Of a DNA stretch of 64,000 nt, positions 22,103-30,982 are shown piece by piece. The position numbers were made by a program, and so were the translations under genes. How positions within the stretch are numbered: position 1 is the stretch's first letter; every line of letters begins with the position of its first letter. Location: assembly GCF_003144035.1 (NCBI RefSeq), contig NZ_QFWT01000001.1, forward strand, positions 740,206-804,205, written 5' to 3'. The notes under the pieces were generated by a model that saw nothing but the letters and a program-made list of their open reading frames with translations, searched no databases and was not told where the DNA came from. Source of the stretch: Vibrio albus (GTDB lineage Bacteria > Pseudomonadota > Gammaproteobacteria > Enterobacterales > Vibrionaceae).

Positions 22103-23058
22103 AGCTCACTTCCTGTTACCTTCGAACCCTGCTTGTTCAGACGACAAACATGGACGAATCCTTCTTCGTTCTGTACGTAATTTTGTTCAAGCCAGCGAGC
22201 AACACGCTCAGCGACATTTTTTTCTTTGCAAATGCTAAACAGAGTCGGACCACTACCGGAGATACCGGTCGCCAGCGCTCCGGCTGATGTAGCATAACTG
22301 CGGGCATCGGCAAACCCAGGCAGTAGTTTCTCACGATATGGTTCTGCGATCACGTCTTTGATCATTTTTGCTGCCAGTTCAGGCTGACCGGAGTGACAGG
22401 CATGGATAAAACCACCAAGGTGACGGCCATGAGCAATAATGTCCTGACGGCGATACTGAGACGGCAGGATCTCACGGGCTTCCGCTGTAGACACCTTGAT
22501 GCCCGGGTAAGCCATTACCCAGTACCAGTCATCAAAGCAAGGCACTTCCTGGCTGATAATACCCAACTCTTCCAGCATCAGTTGCAGTCCGCCCAGATAG
22601 CACGGCGCAACATTATCATAATGCACACCGCCGGAAATTTTGCCTTCCATCTCCCCCATCAGGGCCAGAAGCTCCATTTCATCAAGCGGCTGACCATGGA
22701 ACTGATTCAGCGCATCCAGAGCCGCAACGATAGAGCAGGCACTGGAACCCAGGCCGGAACCGATAGGCATGTTCTTTTCCAGCGTCATTTCGACTGGCTT
22801 AAGCTCGACACCTTTCTTTTTCAGTTCACGCCCAAACACCACCCAGCAATCGTAAACGATGTTTTCTTTAGGGTCGGTCGGTAGCTTAGAGACAAAGCTG
22901 CCCGCGGTGTTCAGTAAAAAAGCCTCACTTCCCGGCTTAACCGTAACACGGTCACCAAGCAGAGTGCCGTCGACCGGAGAAACCGCGGCACCAAGAACAT
23001 CAAATCCAACGCTTACATTACCGATAGAAGCCGGTGCATATACAGTTACAGAATCCAT
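22099..23058 (-). CDS. thrB: Homoserine kinase
   Basis: GHMP-family kinase that phosphorylates homoserine before threonine synthase. The ATP loop is [25 protein letters not shown], the N-terminal strand [22 protein letters not shown] and C-terminal [19 protein letters not shown] [18 protein letters not shown] are present. 319 residues. It begins 5 bp after thrA and overlaps thrC, in a tight operon order thrA-thrB-thrC. Confidence 0.97.
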   Translation of the reverse strand: MDSVTVYAPASIGNVSVGFDVLGAAVSPVDGTLLGDRVTVKPGSEAFLLNTAGSFVSKLPTDPKENIVYDCWVVFGRELKKKGVELKPVEMTLEKNMPIGSGLGSSACSIVAALDALNQFHGQPLDEMELLALMGEMEGKISGGVHYDNVAPCYLGGLQLMLEELGIISQEVPCFDDWYWVMAYPGIKVSTAEAREILPSQYRRQDIIAHGRHLGGFIHACHSGQPELAAKMIKDVIAEPYREKLLPGFADARSYATSAGALATGISGSGPTLFSICKEKNVAERVARWLEQNYVQNEEGFVHVCRLNKQGSKVTGSEL

Positions 23059-23063
23059 TCTTG

Positions 23064-25523
23064 TTATACCCCTAATTTCCAGCCCAGAACGCGCATCACA
23101 TCCGCAAATACGCCAGCAGCGGTGACTTCAGTACCAGCACCATAACCACGCAATACCAGCGGAATAGGTTGGTAATAACGGCTGTAGAATGCCAGTGCGT
23201 TTTCACCATCCTTAATTTTAAACATAGGATCATTTTCATCGACAGACAGAATACGAACTTTACACTGACCATCCTGAATTTCACCCACGTAACGCAGTAC
23301 CTTGCCCTCATCACCCGCTTTCGCTGAAAGCTCAGAGAAGTATGCATCAGCTTCAGGAAGACGGGCCATAAAGTCATCCACCGAACCACTATCATCGAAA
23401 CCTGGCGGCAACGCTTTTTCTACCTGAATATCATCCAGTTCCAGCTCCATTCCTGATTCACGCGCCAGGATCAGCAGCTTACGGGCGACATCCATACCAG
23501 ACAGGTCATCACGCGGATCCGGCTCAGTAAAGCCGTTATCTTTAGCGATATTGGTGGCCTGACTCAGAGTCATACCCTCATCCAGCTTACCAAAGATATA
23601 AGACAACGAACCTGAAAGGATACCGTTAAATTTCTCCAGCTCATCCCCTGCTGCCATCAGGTTTTGCAGGTTTTCAATGACCGGAAGGCCTGCGCCTACT
23701 GTTGTTTCATACATCAGGCGGCGACGGGAACTTTGTGCCACTTCTCGCAATTGATGATAATACGCCATACTGGCTGTATTGGCTTTCTTGTTCGGGGTAA
23801 TAACATGGAAGCCAGCGCCCAGGAAGTCGGCATACTGATCCGCAATCGCCTGACTGGAAGTGCAATCTACCAGTACAGGGTTAATGATATGATTTCGCTG
23901 AACCAGAGCCTGCAGAGCCGGAAGGCTGAATGCTTCCGATACGTTTGCCATTCGGTCACGCCAGTTATTCAGAGGCAGACCTTCCGCATCAAGAAGCACA
24001 CCCTGACTGTTCGCCAACCCGCAAATACGCAGAATAATGCCTTTCTCTGCAAGTTTATCCTGTTGTCTCTGCACCTGGTCAACCAAAGCACCACCAACAC
24101 CACCGGTACCCACAACAAAAAGGTCCAGGTAATGGATAGAGTTAAACAGCGTTTCATGGCACGCTTTAATCGCTTCTGATACTTTGTCTTCTGGAATCAC
24201 CGCCGAAATCGCACGCTCAGATGAGCCCTGAGCAATAGCGACGACATTCACATTCACTTCAGCCAGAGAGGCAAAAAACTTCGACGCGACCCCTTTTGAG
24301 GTACGCATACCATCGCCGACCAGAGTAATGATAGAAACATCATTAATAAATTCGATTGGCTCCAGAAGCCCGTCTTTCATTTCCAACTCAAACGTTTCAT
24401 TCAACACTCGCTCAGCTTCTGCGCATTCAGCTCGTTCAATACAGAAGCTAATACTGTATTCAGAAGAAGACTGAGTAATCAGAACGATAGAGACACCGGC
24501 TGAAGACATGGCACCAAATACGCGGCTTGCCATGCCAACCATACCCTTCATACCCGGACCGGAGACATTCACCATCGTCAGGTCATTCAGTGTGGTGATA
24601 CCTTTCACGGCCAGCTTATCTTCGCCGGTATCCTGACCGATAAGCGTACCGGCTCCCTGAGGGTTAAAACTATTTTTAATCAGGCATGGGATATGGAATC
24701 GGGCAATCGGTGCGATAGTTTTGGGATGCAGTACAGAAGCACCAAAGTAAGACAATTCCATGGCTTCCTGGTAGCTCAAGGACTTAAGAAGGCGAGCATC
24801 TTTCACCAAACGCGGGTCACAATTATAAACCCCATCAACATCCGTCCAGATTTCACAGCAGTCAGCCCGCAGACATGCCGCCAGTACAGCAGCCGAGTAA
24901 TCGGAACCGTTACGCCCCAGAGTGACAAGCTCACCTTTTTTATTACCGGCGGTAAAGCCAGGCATGATATTCACGTGTTCTTTCGGAAGAGGAGTAGTAC
25001 GGAAGTTCTCTGTTGACGTTTCAACATCAACCATGGCTTCCAGATGATCGCCGGAAGCAATTAAATACTTAACCGGGTCAATAAGAGCAGCAGCCTGACC
25101 CTTTGCCTCAAGGACAGCCTTCATCAGGCGGATAGAAATACGTTCGCCTTTACTGATGATACGGGCATTCACATTGTCCGGGCACATTTCAAGCAGTGAC
25201 ATTCCCTGAACATATTCCCGCAACTGATGCATAGAACTGGTGACCTGCTGATCAAATTCTTCATTCTGCAGATTTGGCAGAACGGCTTTGATTGCAGAAA
25301 AAAGTTCAGAAAAAGAGTTCTCCAGTTCATGAATCTGATGTTCCGCTTCCCCGTTCTTTAGTGCTCCTTCAATAACCGCGACCAGTTTATTTGTTGTTTT
25401 TCCCGGCGCGGATAATACAACCGCTACCTCTTCTTGCTGCGCATTGTTGACAATGATATCTGCCGCTCTTAAAAAGCGATCAGCATCGGCCAACGATGAG
25501 CCACCAAACTTGAGAACTCGCAT
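23064..25523 (-). CDS. thrA: Bifunctional aspartokinase I / homoserine dehydrogenase I
   Basis: First and third steps of threonine synthesis in one 819-residue protein. Residues 1 to about 290 are the aspartate kinase ([35 protein letters not shown]), followed by two ACT-type regulatory segments, then from about 465 the NAD(P)-binding homoserine dehydrogenase ([59 protein letters not shown]). The family is feedback-inhibited by threonine. It follows the thrL attenuator closely. Confidence 0.97.
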   Translation of the reverse strand: MRVLKFGGSSLADADRFLRAADIIVNNAQQEEVAVVLSAPGKTTNKLVAVIEGALKNGEAEHQIHELENSFSELFSAIKAVLPNLQNEEFDQQVTSSMHQLREYVQGMSLLEMCPDNVNARIISKGERISIRLMKAVLEAKGQAAALIDPVKYLIASGDHLEAMVDVETSTENFRTTPLPKEHVNIMPGFTAGNKKGELVTLGRNGSDYSAAVLAACLRADCCEIWTDVDGVYNCDPRLVKDARLLKSLSYQEAMELSYFGASVLHPKTIAPIARFHIPCLIKNSFNPQGAGTLIGQDTGEDKLAVKGITTLNDLTMVNVSGPGMKGMVGMASRVFGAMSSAGVSIVLITQSSSEYSISFCIERAECAEAERVLNETFELEMKDGLLEPIEFINDVSIITLVGDGMRTSKGVASKFFASLAEVNVNVVAIAQGSSERAISAVIPEDKVSEAIKACHETLFNSIHYLDLFVVGTGGVGGALVDQVQRQQDKLAEKGIILRICGLANSQGVLLDAEGLPLNNWRDRMANVSEAFSLPALQALVQRNHIINPVLVDCTSSQAIADQYADFLGAGFHVITPNKKANTASMAYYHQLREVAQSSRRRLMYETTVGAGLPVIENLQNLMAAGDELEKFNGILSGSLSYIFGKLDEGMTLSQATNIAKDNGFTEPDPRDDLSGMDVARKLLILARESGMELELDDIQVEKALPPGFDDSGSVDDFMARLPEADAYFSELSAKAGDEGKVLRYVGEIQDGQCKVRILSVDENDPMFKIKDGENALAFYSRYYQPIPLVLRGYGAGTEVTAAGVFADVMRVLGWKLGV

Positions 25524-25551
25524 CCCTTCCTCCGTATCATATAACCTTTAT

Positions 25552-25591
25552 AAAAAAAGGCCTGTATCGTTTCGGATACAGGCCTTTTTCT
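25552..25591 (-). terminator. thr operon attenuator
   Basis: Stem GGCCTGTATC / GATACAGGCC with flanking A and T pairs, followed on the minus strand by seven T residues, located between the leader peptide stop and thrA. In this arrangement slow translation of Thr and Ile codons would favour an antiterminator. Confidence 0.9.
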
Positions 25592-25605
25592 GAAAATTCT
25601 TTCGT

Positions 25606-25683
25606 CTACCAGCCTGCCCCAACATTGGTAATGTCGGTAATAATAATGGTGGTAATCATCATTAAATGGCTGGATGTTGTCAT
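25606..25683 (-). CDS. thrL: thr operon leader peptide
   Basis: A 25-codon frame missed by length filters, on the minus strand ahead of the attenuator. It reads MTTSSHLMMITTIIITDIT and ends NVGAGW then TAG. Threonine (6) and isoleucine (5) make up almost half of it, with the core MITTIIITDIT; the E. coli leader likewise is Thr/Ile-rich and ends GNGAG. No clear ribosome binding site is visible before the ATG, but the composition, ending and position before the terminator make the call firm. Confidence 0.93.
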   Translation of the reverse strand: MTTSSHLMMITTIIITDITNVGAGW

Positions 25684-25721
25684 ATTAAAAAAGCATTCAA
25701 AAATTAATGTGTTTGCGTCCT

Positions 25722-25868
25722 TTTACAATTACCGGATTTTACTCGCATAATCAATTAAAATTTACTTTTTTTTAAAATATTATCTCAATTTGTCACCTGT
25801 TCTCATCTTGAATTTTAAGGGTTATAACGATAACCTTATGTTTTATATAGAGATAAGGTTTTTTTTAG
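25722..25868 (+). ncRNA. Candidate small RNA (promoter plus terminator, no gene)
   Basis: On the plus strand TTTACA (25722) and CATAAT (25746) are 18 bp apart, like a sigma-70 promoter. About 85 bases on, a perfect hairpin AACCTTAT / ATAAGGTT (25832-25860) is followed by a long T run (to 25866). No frame of note lies between. A transcript of roughly 105 nt would start near 25760. Alternatively this is a premature terminator in the leader of the gene at 26055. The rest of 25684-26054 is AT-rich and also contains the thr promoter. Confidence 0.4.
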
Positions 25869-26054
25869 ATAAAAGCGCAAAAAAACTGAAATCTTCAATA
25901 ACAAATTGATCTAAACAATTGTAAAGATCCCATGATCGCATGCAAAAAAATGTGTTTAAATGAGACAATAAGAAATTGTTAACACAACGTAACAACTCAA
26001 AAAGAATCATAGAGCTTAACGCTCTTTTCAGTGGCACAATAAGGAGAGTAAGAA

Positions 26055-26531
26055 ATGAGAGTCATTATCGCATGTCTTGCTTTTTGCTGTGCTTCTCTGT
26101 CAACAGCTTTTGCGGCCGAGCTTTCAGCCTTCCCTATACCGACTGAAAAACCCTCTCCACACAAATTATTTCTTTCATCCCACCCATATCAAACCTCAGA
26201 AACGTTTGACTTGTGGAAGGTTGAGGGCGGGTACTCCTATACCTTGTTCGATTCAGTGGATCTCTATGTGGGTGCCCATCTGGATAATTCCTACCAAAAT
26301 AACGAAAAAGGATTTTTAAGCGGGGTCAGCTATCGCTTCAATGATAAGATTTCAGTAGATAGTACGCTTCGTTCAAGTAGGGAAGAACTGAACAATGGAG
26401 AAAAAGAGAATGTGCTATCGGCAGAAGTAACCAGTCGGGTTCAGCTATCCAACCACTTACATCTGCATGCCACTCTGGATTATGAAGAGTGGCAGCAGGG
26501 TATTGAATTAGGGTTAGGATTTCGCTTCTAA
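26055..26531 (+). CDS. Small exported protein, probable outer-membrane beta-barrel fragment-like fold
   Basis: 158 residues with a classical signal peptide (MRVIIACLAFCCASLSTAFAA, cleavage expected after AFA). The mature part alternates polar and hydrophobic residues in strand-like pairs (WKVEGGYSYTLFDSVDLYVGAHLD, GFLSGVSYRFNDKISVDSTLR, SAEVTSRVQLSNHLHLHATLDY) and ends GIELGLGFRF with a terminal Phe, the usual ending of outer-membrane barrels. Perhaps six to eight strands fit. I do not recognise the family. AAGGAG lies upstream. It converges on the RraA-like gene with a 14-bp gap. Confidence 0.7.
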   Translation: MRVIIACLAFCCASLSTAFAAELSAFPIPTEKPSPHKLFLSSHPYQTSETFDLWKVEGGYSYTLFDSVDLYVGAHLDNSYQNNEKGFLSGVSYRFNDKISVDSTLRSSREELNNGEKENVLSAEVTSRVQLSNHLHLHATLDYEEWQQGIELGLGFRF

Positions 26532-26545
26532 GCCTCTTTTCGTTT

Positions 26546-27043
26546 CTAGGCCCCTAGTGACAGTTGTAACTCTTCGTGACTGATCAGAATGCCATTCCAG
26601 TCCGCATATACATAATCACCAGGCAACACGGTCTGACGGTTCATCGTCAGGCTGACATTAACCTCCCCGGAATCATGTCTTACGGTTCTAAAAGGACATG
26701 GGGCCAACGCTTTGATCCCCAGATCCATTTCTGACAGCGCGGCAACATCTCTGACCGCACCGAAAACAATAACGCCTTCCCAGTCATTTTCTATTGCCAG
26801 GATAGCCAATTGAGTACCAAACAGGGCTTTCTTACACGATCCGTTACCATCAACAAAGAGTACTTTGCCTTTCCCATTCTGCGTTTTCAACACTTCCAAA
26901 ACCTTAGAAGTATCCTGAAAACAGCGTACTGTGACCACTTCACCAAAGAATGAAAATCTCTGTCCGAAGTTCTGTAGAGGCAAGTCCAAAAGTGTTACCT
27001 GGTCCTCATACTTATCACAAATAGTTGGAAGTATATCGTTCAT
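26546..27043 (-). CDS. RraA-like / putative 4-hydroxy-4-methyl-2-oxoglutarate aldolase
   Basis: 165-residue protein of the RraA fold. The best known members are RraA, an RNase E inhibitor, and class II HMG/CHA aldolases. Motifs: [37 protein letters not shown] and [14 protein letters not shown]. The Arg-Asp pair in GAVRD is the metal/substrate pair of the aldolases, where E. coli RraA has Arg-Gln, so aldolase activity is possible. A strong AAGGAGG ribosome binding site precedes the ATG. A 20-bp palindrome is centred 47 bp upstream. Confidence 0.8.
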   Translation of the reverse strand: MNDILPTICDKYEDQVTLLDLPLQNFGQRFSFFGEVVTVRCFQDTSKVLEVLKTQNGKGKVLFVDGNGSCKKALFGTQLAILAIENDWEGVIVFGAVRDVAALSEMDLGIKALAPCPFRTVRHDSGEVNVSLTMNRQTVLPGDYVYADWNGILISHEELQLSLGA

Positions 27044-27080
27044 TTTTCCTCCTTGAGTTTTTTACAGCAGTCGAATCCTC

Positions 27081-27100
27081 ACCACATACATGTATGTGGT
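27081..27100. promoter_or_regulatory. Perfect 20-bp palindrome upstream of the RraA-like gene
   Basis: ACCACATACATGTATGTGGT is its own reverse complement and is not followed by a T run on either strand, so it looks like an operator for a dimeric regulator rather than a terminator. It lies between the DUF3293 stop and the RraA-like start. Confidence 0.5.
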
Positions 27101-27146
27101 TCACTTCAACTACAGAATAATTCTTTGCTTTCCCTCGGTTAATTTA

Positions 27147-27608
27147 TCATTTAAGGGGTAGATCAATCACTCGCTGAGAAAAGCATCCTATTAAAGTCTC
27201 AGCCCTACCGCAATCAATACAGGGAATTAGATATATCTGGTCATTTTGAACATAGTAGATGGCGTTTTGTCGATATTTTTTTGCTAATTTTGTCGAGTCA
27301 AGCCGCGATAACTCTACGGCATAACTCTCTTCTGTCCAAATTTTATTGCGATCGCCAACTAAAATAGGCTCATATTTATATGGCTGTAATTCACTTTTCA
27401 ATGCACTATTTGCCTTTTTATTTTGCTCTTCTGAACACAAGTAACTGTGTGGATTCCAGGCTGTAATAATGCAGAACTGGTTGAATTTAGGCTTTTTATC
27501 AGCGAAAAAAAAGATTTCCTGATAAGCATTCCACAATGTCGGTTCTATTTCCATAAGCAACGGTGACAACCCTGGTGTCGTGACAATAATGGTGTAATTG
27601 AGAAACAT
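27147..27608 (-). CDS. DUF3293 family protein
   Basis: 153-residue cytoplasmic protein. Segments CIITAWNPHSYLCSEEQNKKANSALKSEL and the following W-T-E-E-S-Y stretch match my memory of DUF3293 proteins, which are common beside arcA in vibrios; function unknown. It ends IPCIDCGRAETLIGCFSQRVIDLPLK. ATG 27608 has no convincing ribosome binding site, so the start is tentative. It shares its strand with the RraA-like gene, about 100 bp upstream of it. Confidence 0.7.
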   Translation of the reverse strand: MFLNYTIIVTTPGLSPLLMEIEPTLWNAYQEIFFFADKKPKFNQFCIITAWNPHSYLCSEEQNKKANSALKSELQPYKYEPILVGDRNKIWTEESYAVELSRLDSTKLAKKYRQNAIYYVQNDQIYLIPCIDCGRAETLIGCFSQRVIDLPLK

Positions 27609-27842
27609 TCGCTATTGACATAAATCAAGAAACAAAAAAGAATTAACAATTGTATATTGTTCATACGCCACATAGGTAATAGAATCCGGCGCTACTATTA
27701 TTCTTAGAAAACCTCTGCATACAGAGTTCAACGCGAGTAGCTCACTTTTGTTACGAAGAATATCGTAAATATTTTACTCGTATGTTATTTTTACCCGAAA
27801 ATTTATTATATTAATATTATCGTTACAACTTAGGTGCTACCA

Positions 27843-28559
27843 ATGCAAACCCCGCAGATTCTTATCGTAGAAGACGAGCAAGTCACTCGTAATACTTTAA
27901 AAAGCATTTTTGAAGCAGAGGGTTATCGTGTTTTCGAAGCCAGTGATGGTGAAGAAATGCATACTGCTTTAACTGATAATACCATCAACCTGGTGATCAT
28001 GGATATCAATCTACCAGGTAAAAACGGGTTGCTGCTGGCTCGTGAACTTCGCGAACAGGCCAATATTGCGTTAATGTTCCTGACCGGACGTGATAATGAA
28101 GTGGATAAGATTCTTGGCCTTGAGATTGGTGCCGACGATTACATCACCAAGCCATTTAACCCGAGGGAACTGACCATTCGCGCCCGGAACCTGCTAAGCC
28201 GTTCAATGAATACGAATGTTGAGCAGGAAGAAAAACGTAGCGTAGAACAATACCGTTTTAATGGCTGGATTCTGGATATCAACAGCCGTTCTCTCATTAA
28301 CCCTATGGGTGAAAGCTATAAGCTTCCCCGCTCAGAGTTTCGTGCTCTGCTGCACTTCTGTGAGAATCCAGGAAAAATTCAGACACGGGCTGAACTCCTG
28401 AAGAAAATGACCGGCCGAGAGCTGAAACCACATGACCGCACGGTCGATGTGACCATTCGTCGTATTCGTAAGCATTTTGAGTCTATTGGTGATACGCCAG
28501 AAATTATTGCTACGATTCATGGTGAAGGCTACCGTTTCTGCGGTGATATTGAAGAGTAA
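27843..28559 (+). CDS. arcA: Aerobic respiration control response regulator ArcA
   Basis: OmpR-type response regulator of the Arc redox system, controlling respiratory and TCA genes under low oxygen. The receiver domain carries Asp54 in [19 protein letters not shown], with acidic pocket residues in VEDEQ and Lys in [12 protein letters not shown]; the winged-helix domain contains [19 protein letters not shown] and [16 protein letters not shown]. 238 residues from ATG 27843, near identical to E. coli ArcA. A GTG three codons upstream is possible but starts inside the AGGTG ribosome binding site. Its kinase arcB converges on it. Confidence 0.98.
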   Translation: MQTPQILIVEDEQVTRNTLKSIFEAEGYRVFEASDGEEMHTALTDNTINLVIMDINLPGKNGLLLARELREQANIALMFLTGRDNEVDKILGLEIGADDYITKPFNPRELTIRARNLLSRSMNTNVEQEEKRSVEQYRFNGWILDINSRSLINPMGESYKLPRSEFRALLHFCENPGKIQTRAELLKKMTGRELKPHDRTVDVTIRRIRKHFESIGDTPEIIATIHGEGYRFCGDIEE

Positions 28560-28574
28560 AAGCTAAAATACCTA

Positions 28575-28616
28575 CCATAACCTTCCCCTTTCTCGGGGGA
28601 AGGTTATGGTTTTTTA
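28575..28616 (+). terminator. arcA terminator
   Basis: Fourteen-base-pair stem CCATAACCTTCCCC / GGGGAAGGTTATGG followed by a run of T on the plus strand only, so it serves arcA rather than arcB. Confidence 0.93.
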
Positions 28617-28630
28617 TATACAATAAGGCT

Positions 28631-30979
28631 TTATTTCTGTTGGTTAAGCCAATTTCTCAGTACAGCGATATCTTTCCCATATTCATTTTTTATCTCTTCG
28701 ACCCAGTCTTCAACATTCTCCCACCATACCGGCAAATCTGGTGACTGAGCCTTTTGCGCCACCTTTTGAATTCGTTTGAGACCTATCGACCCCGCCGCCC
28801 CTTTTATTTTATGAGCTTCAGAGACGATCCCTTTTTGATCGTGAGCTGTCAGGTTCGAATCGAGAATCTCGATATAATCAGGCATCATCTCCTCAAACAT
28901 ATCAATACTGTCGATGACCGGCTGAACGCCGACAATCTCAATGTAAGAGCTCAACATATCCAGATCCAATAAATTTGCACAGGCTTCTGGTAACGCTTCA
29001 GTGGCCTCATATTCACACTTAACCTGATTGGAGTTCTGAATAGGAGTAATAAGACGACACTTTTCAAAAACACGCTTAATATCTTTGACAGATAACGGCT
29101 TACTTAAAACGTCATCCATTCCGTTATCCGTATAATCTTTTTTCTCTTTCAGCACATTCGCTGTCAATGCCACCAGCGGAGGTAATGTGCTGTATGTTTC
29201 TCTGAAGTGACGGGCAATATCAAAGCCTGTCATATCGGGAAGCTGGATATCCAGAAGCACCAAATCATACTGTTCGGGAACAAACTTTTGAATCGCTTCT
29301 TCTCCGGTCATGGCGACGGTTATGCTATGTCCCAGGCTTTCCAGCAACGACTGAGCGACAGTGATATTCAGTTCAATGTCTTCCACCATAAAGATTCGTA
29401 ACGCTGGTTGACTGCCAGCCTCTTCACTTTCTTCCTCCTGAGCCTGAACCACTGGCACCTGAATACTGACAGTGAAAATACTTCCAAAACCTTCCTCACT
29501 GGATACAGAGATCTCCCCGCCCATTAAATGGACAATCTGGCTGGATACCGACAGGCCAATCCCGGTTCCGACAGCATGCAGGTTATCTTTATCCGATTGC
29601 ACCTGATAATACATCGAAAAAATATTGTCCAGTTCATCTTCAGGAATCCCTATCCCCGTATCTTCCACTTCAAATGTGATATTCGCCAGGCCATCAGAGA
29701 ACTCGGCAGCAACACTCATCACCACACTGCCTTCTTTGGTAAATTTGCGTGCATTACCAATGAGGTTCCAGAGCACCTGGCGCAGACGAGTGGCATCGAC
29801 TTCAATATAAGCAGGAAAATCAGTCAGCCTATCCAGAGCAAAGCCTAACCCCTTTTGTTCAATCATAAGGCCTGAGATAGTGGCCATTTCAGAGATAAAG
29901 TCTTCAAAATCGACCACTTCCGGGTACAGTTCCAGTTTCCGGCGGTCAAACTTATCCATATCGATAATATCGTTAAAGATATTTCCCAGCGTCACTGCAC
30001 TGACATTGATGGTTTGCAACTGTTGACGCTGTTCAGCGGTCAACTGTGTGTCCAGCAACATTCGGCTCAAGCCGACAATCCCGTTTAACGGGGTTCTCAG
30101 TTCATGACTGACCGTGGAGATAAACGTGGTTTTATCCCGGCTGGCTTTTTCCAGCGCATCCTGATATTTCTTTCGTTCGGTAATATCACGGCCAAAACCC
30201 ACCAGCCCCAAATGCCGCCCTTCTTTACTGTAAAAAGGTACCTTACGTAGCTCAAAGTAGACTTTTTTTCCGTCGGGGTACTCCATCCACTGTTCATAGG
30301 TAACAGGCTCGTTGTGTTGGAACACTTGCTGATCCGTTTCCACCACCGTCTTAGCGACTTCGTGGCTGTAAACATCCCACGGTGTTAACCCTACCAGCTC
30401 CTTTTCCCGTTTACCGGTCAAAGCTTCAACGGCAGTATTACAACCGGAAAATCGCCCCTCCGCATTGCGGTAATAAATAAGGTCGGGCGAAGTATCAATA
30501 AACGAACGTAACAGGGCTGTACGTTCCGCAAGCTCGACCTGAGCCATCTCCCGTTGATGAACCTCATTTTCAAGATCCTGCATCATCGTCTTACGGGCTT
30601 CTTCTGCCCTCTGACGTTCCGCTATCTCCTGATTCAGCTTAATAATATTCTGCTGTAACTGGTTGTTCAGCTCCTGGTCCCGGGCCCGCATGTCTTTTAG
30701 TTTGGATACCAGTTTAGATAAGCGTTGACGGGACTCTTCCAATTGGTCCACCACCACAGACAGAAAATAGACCGCCCAGGGGCTGATAATAAGTCCAAAA
30801 AACACCGAGCGGACAATATCTATATTATCAACCGTTCCTCTGATACCCAGGGTAATCCCGACCTGCACAAAAACAGCCAACGCGACCAAAGCTAAAGCGA
30901 TCAGGATAGAAAAACGGACTATACCCAGTTTGACCAGTAATACGACGTAGTATTGCGCCAGGCTTTTTATGGGTTTCAT
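28631..30979 (-). CDS. arcB: Aerobic respiration control sensor kinase ArcB
   Basis: Tripartite hybrid histidine kinase partnering ArcA, 782 residues. Two membrane helices (about 23-46 and 57-78) are followed by a coiled coil (about 78-150), a PAS domain (about 152-270), HisKA with His292 in [12 protein letters not shown], HATPase (GTGIGLSVSS), a receiver with Asp577 (LVLLDIQLPDMTG) and a C-terminal Hpt domain with His723 (EAHKIKGAAGS). The redox cysteine Cys180 (RFSGCN) is present, but the equivalent of E. coli Cys241 is Tyr. GGAG precedes the ATG inside the 3' end of the upstream GGDEF gene. Confidence 0.97.
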   Translation of the reverse strand: MKPIKSLAQYYVVLLVKLGIVRFSILIALALVALAVFVQVGITLGIRGTVDNIDIVRSVFFGLIISPWAVYFLSVVVDQLEESRQRLSKLVSKLKDMRARDQELNNQLQQNIIKLNQEIAERQRAEEARKTMMQDLENEVHQREMAQVELAERTALLRSFIDTSPDLIYYRNAEGRFSGCNTAVEALTGKREKELVGLTPWDVYSHEVAKTVVETDQQVFQHNEPVTYEQWMEYPDGKKVYFELRKVPFYSKEGRHLGLVGFGRDITERKKYQDALEKASRDKTTFISTVSHELRTPLNGIVGLSRMLLDTQLTAEQRQQLQTINVSAVTLGNIFNDIIDMDKFDRRKLELYPEVVDFEDFISEMATISGLMIEQKGLGFALDRLTDFPAYIEVDATRLRQVLWNLIGNARKFTKEGSVVMSVAAEFSDGLANITFEVEDTGIGIPEDELDNIFSMYYQVQSDKDNLHAVGTGIGLSVSSQIVHLMGGEISVSSEEGFGSIFTVSIQVPVVQAQEEESEEAGSQPALRIFMVEDIELNITVAQSLLESLGHSITVAMTGEEAIQKFVPEQYDLVLLDIQLPDMTGFDIARHFRETYSTLPPLVALTANVLKEKKDYTDNGMDDVLSKPLSVKDIKRVFEKCRLITPIQNSNQVKCEYEATEALPEACANLLDLDMLSSYIEIVGVQPVIDSIDMFEEMMPDYIEILDSNLTAHDQKGIVSEAHKIKGAAGSIGLKRIQKVAQKAQSPDLPVWWENVEDWVEEIKNEYGKDIAVLRNWLNQQK

Positions 30980-30982
30980 TCG

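Noticed and set aside
22393..22884. 163-codon frame antisense to thrB
   Set aside because: Shadow of thrB, which has clear family motifs.
25843..26037. 64-codon minus frame upstream of the barrel-like protein
   Set aside because: Lies across the candidate sRNA terminator hairpin in AT-rich sequence with no support.
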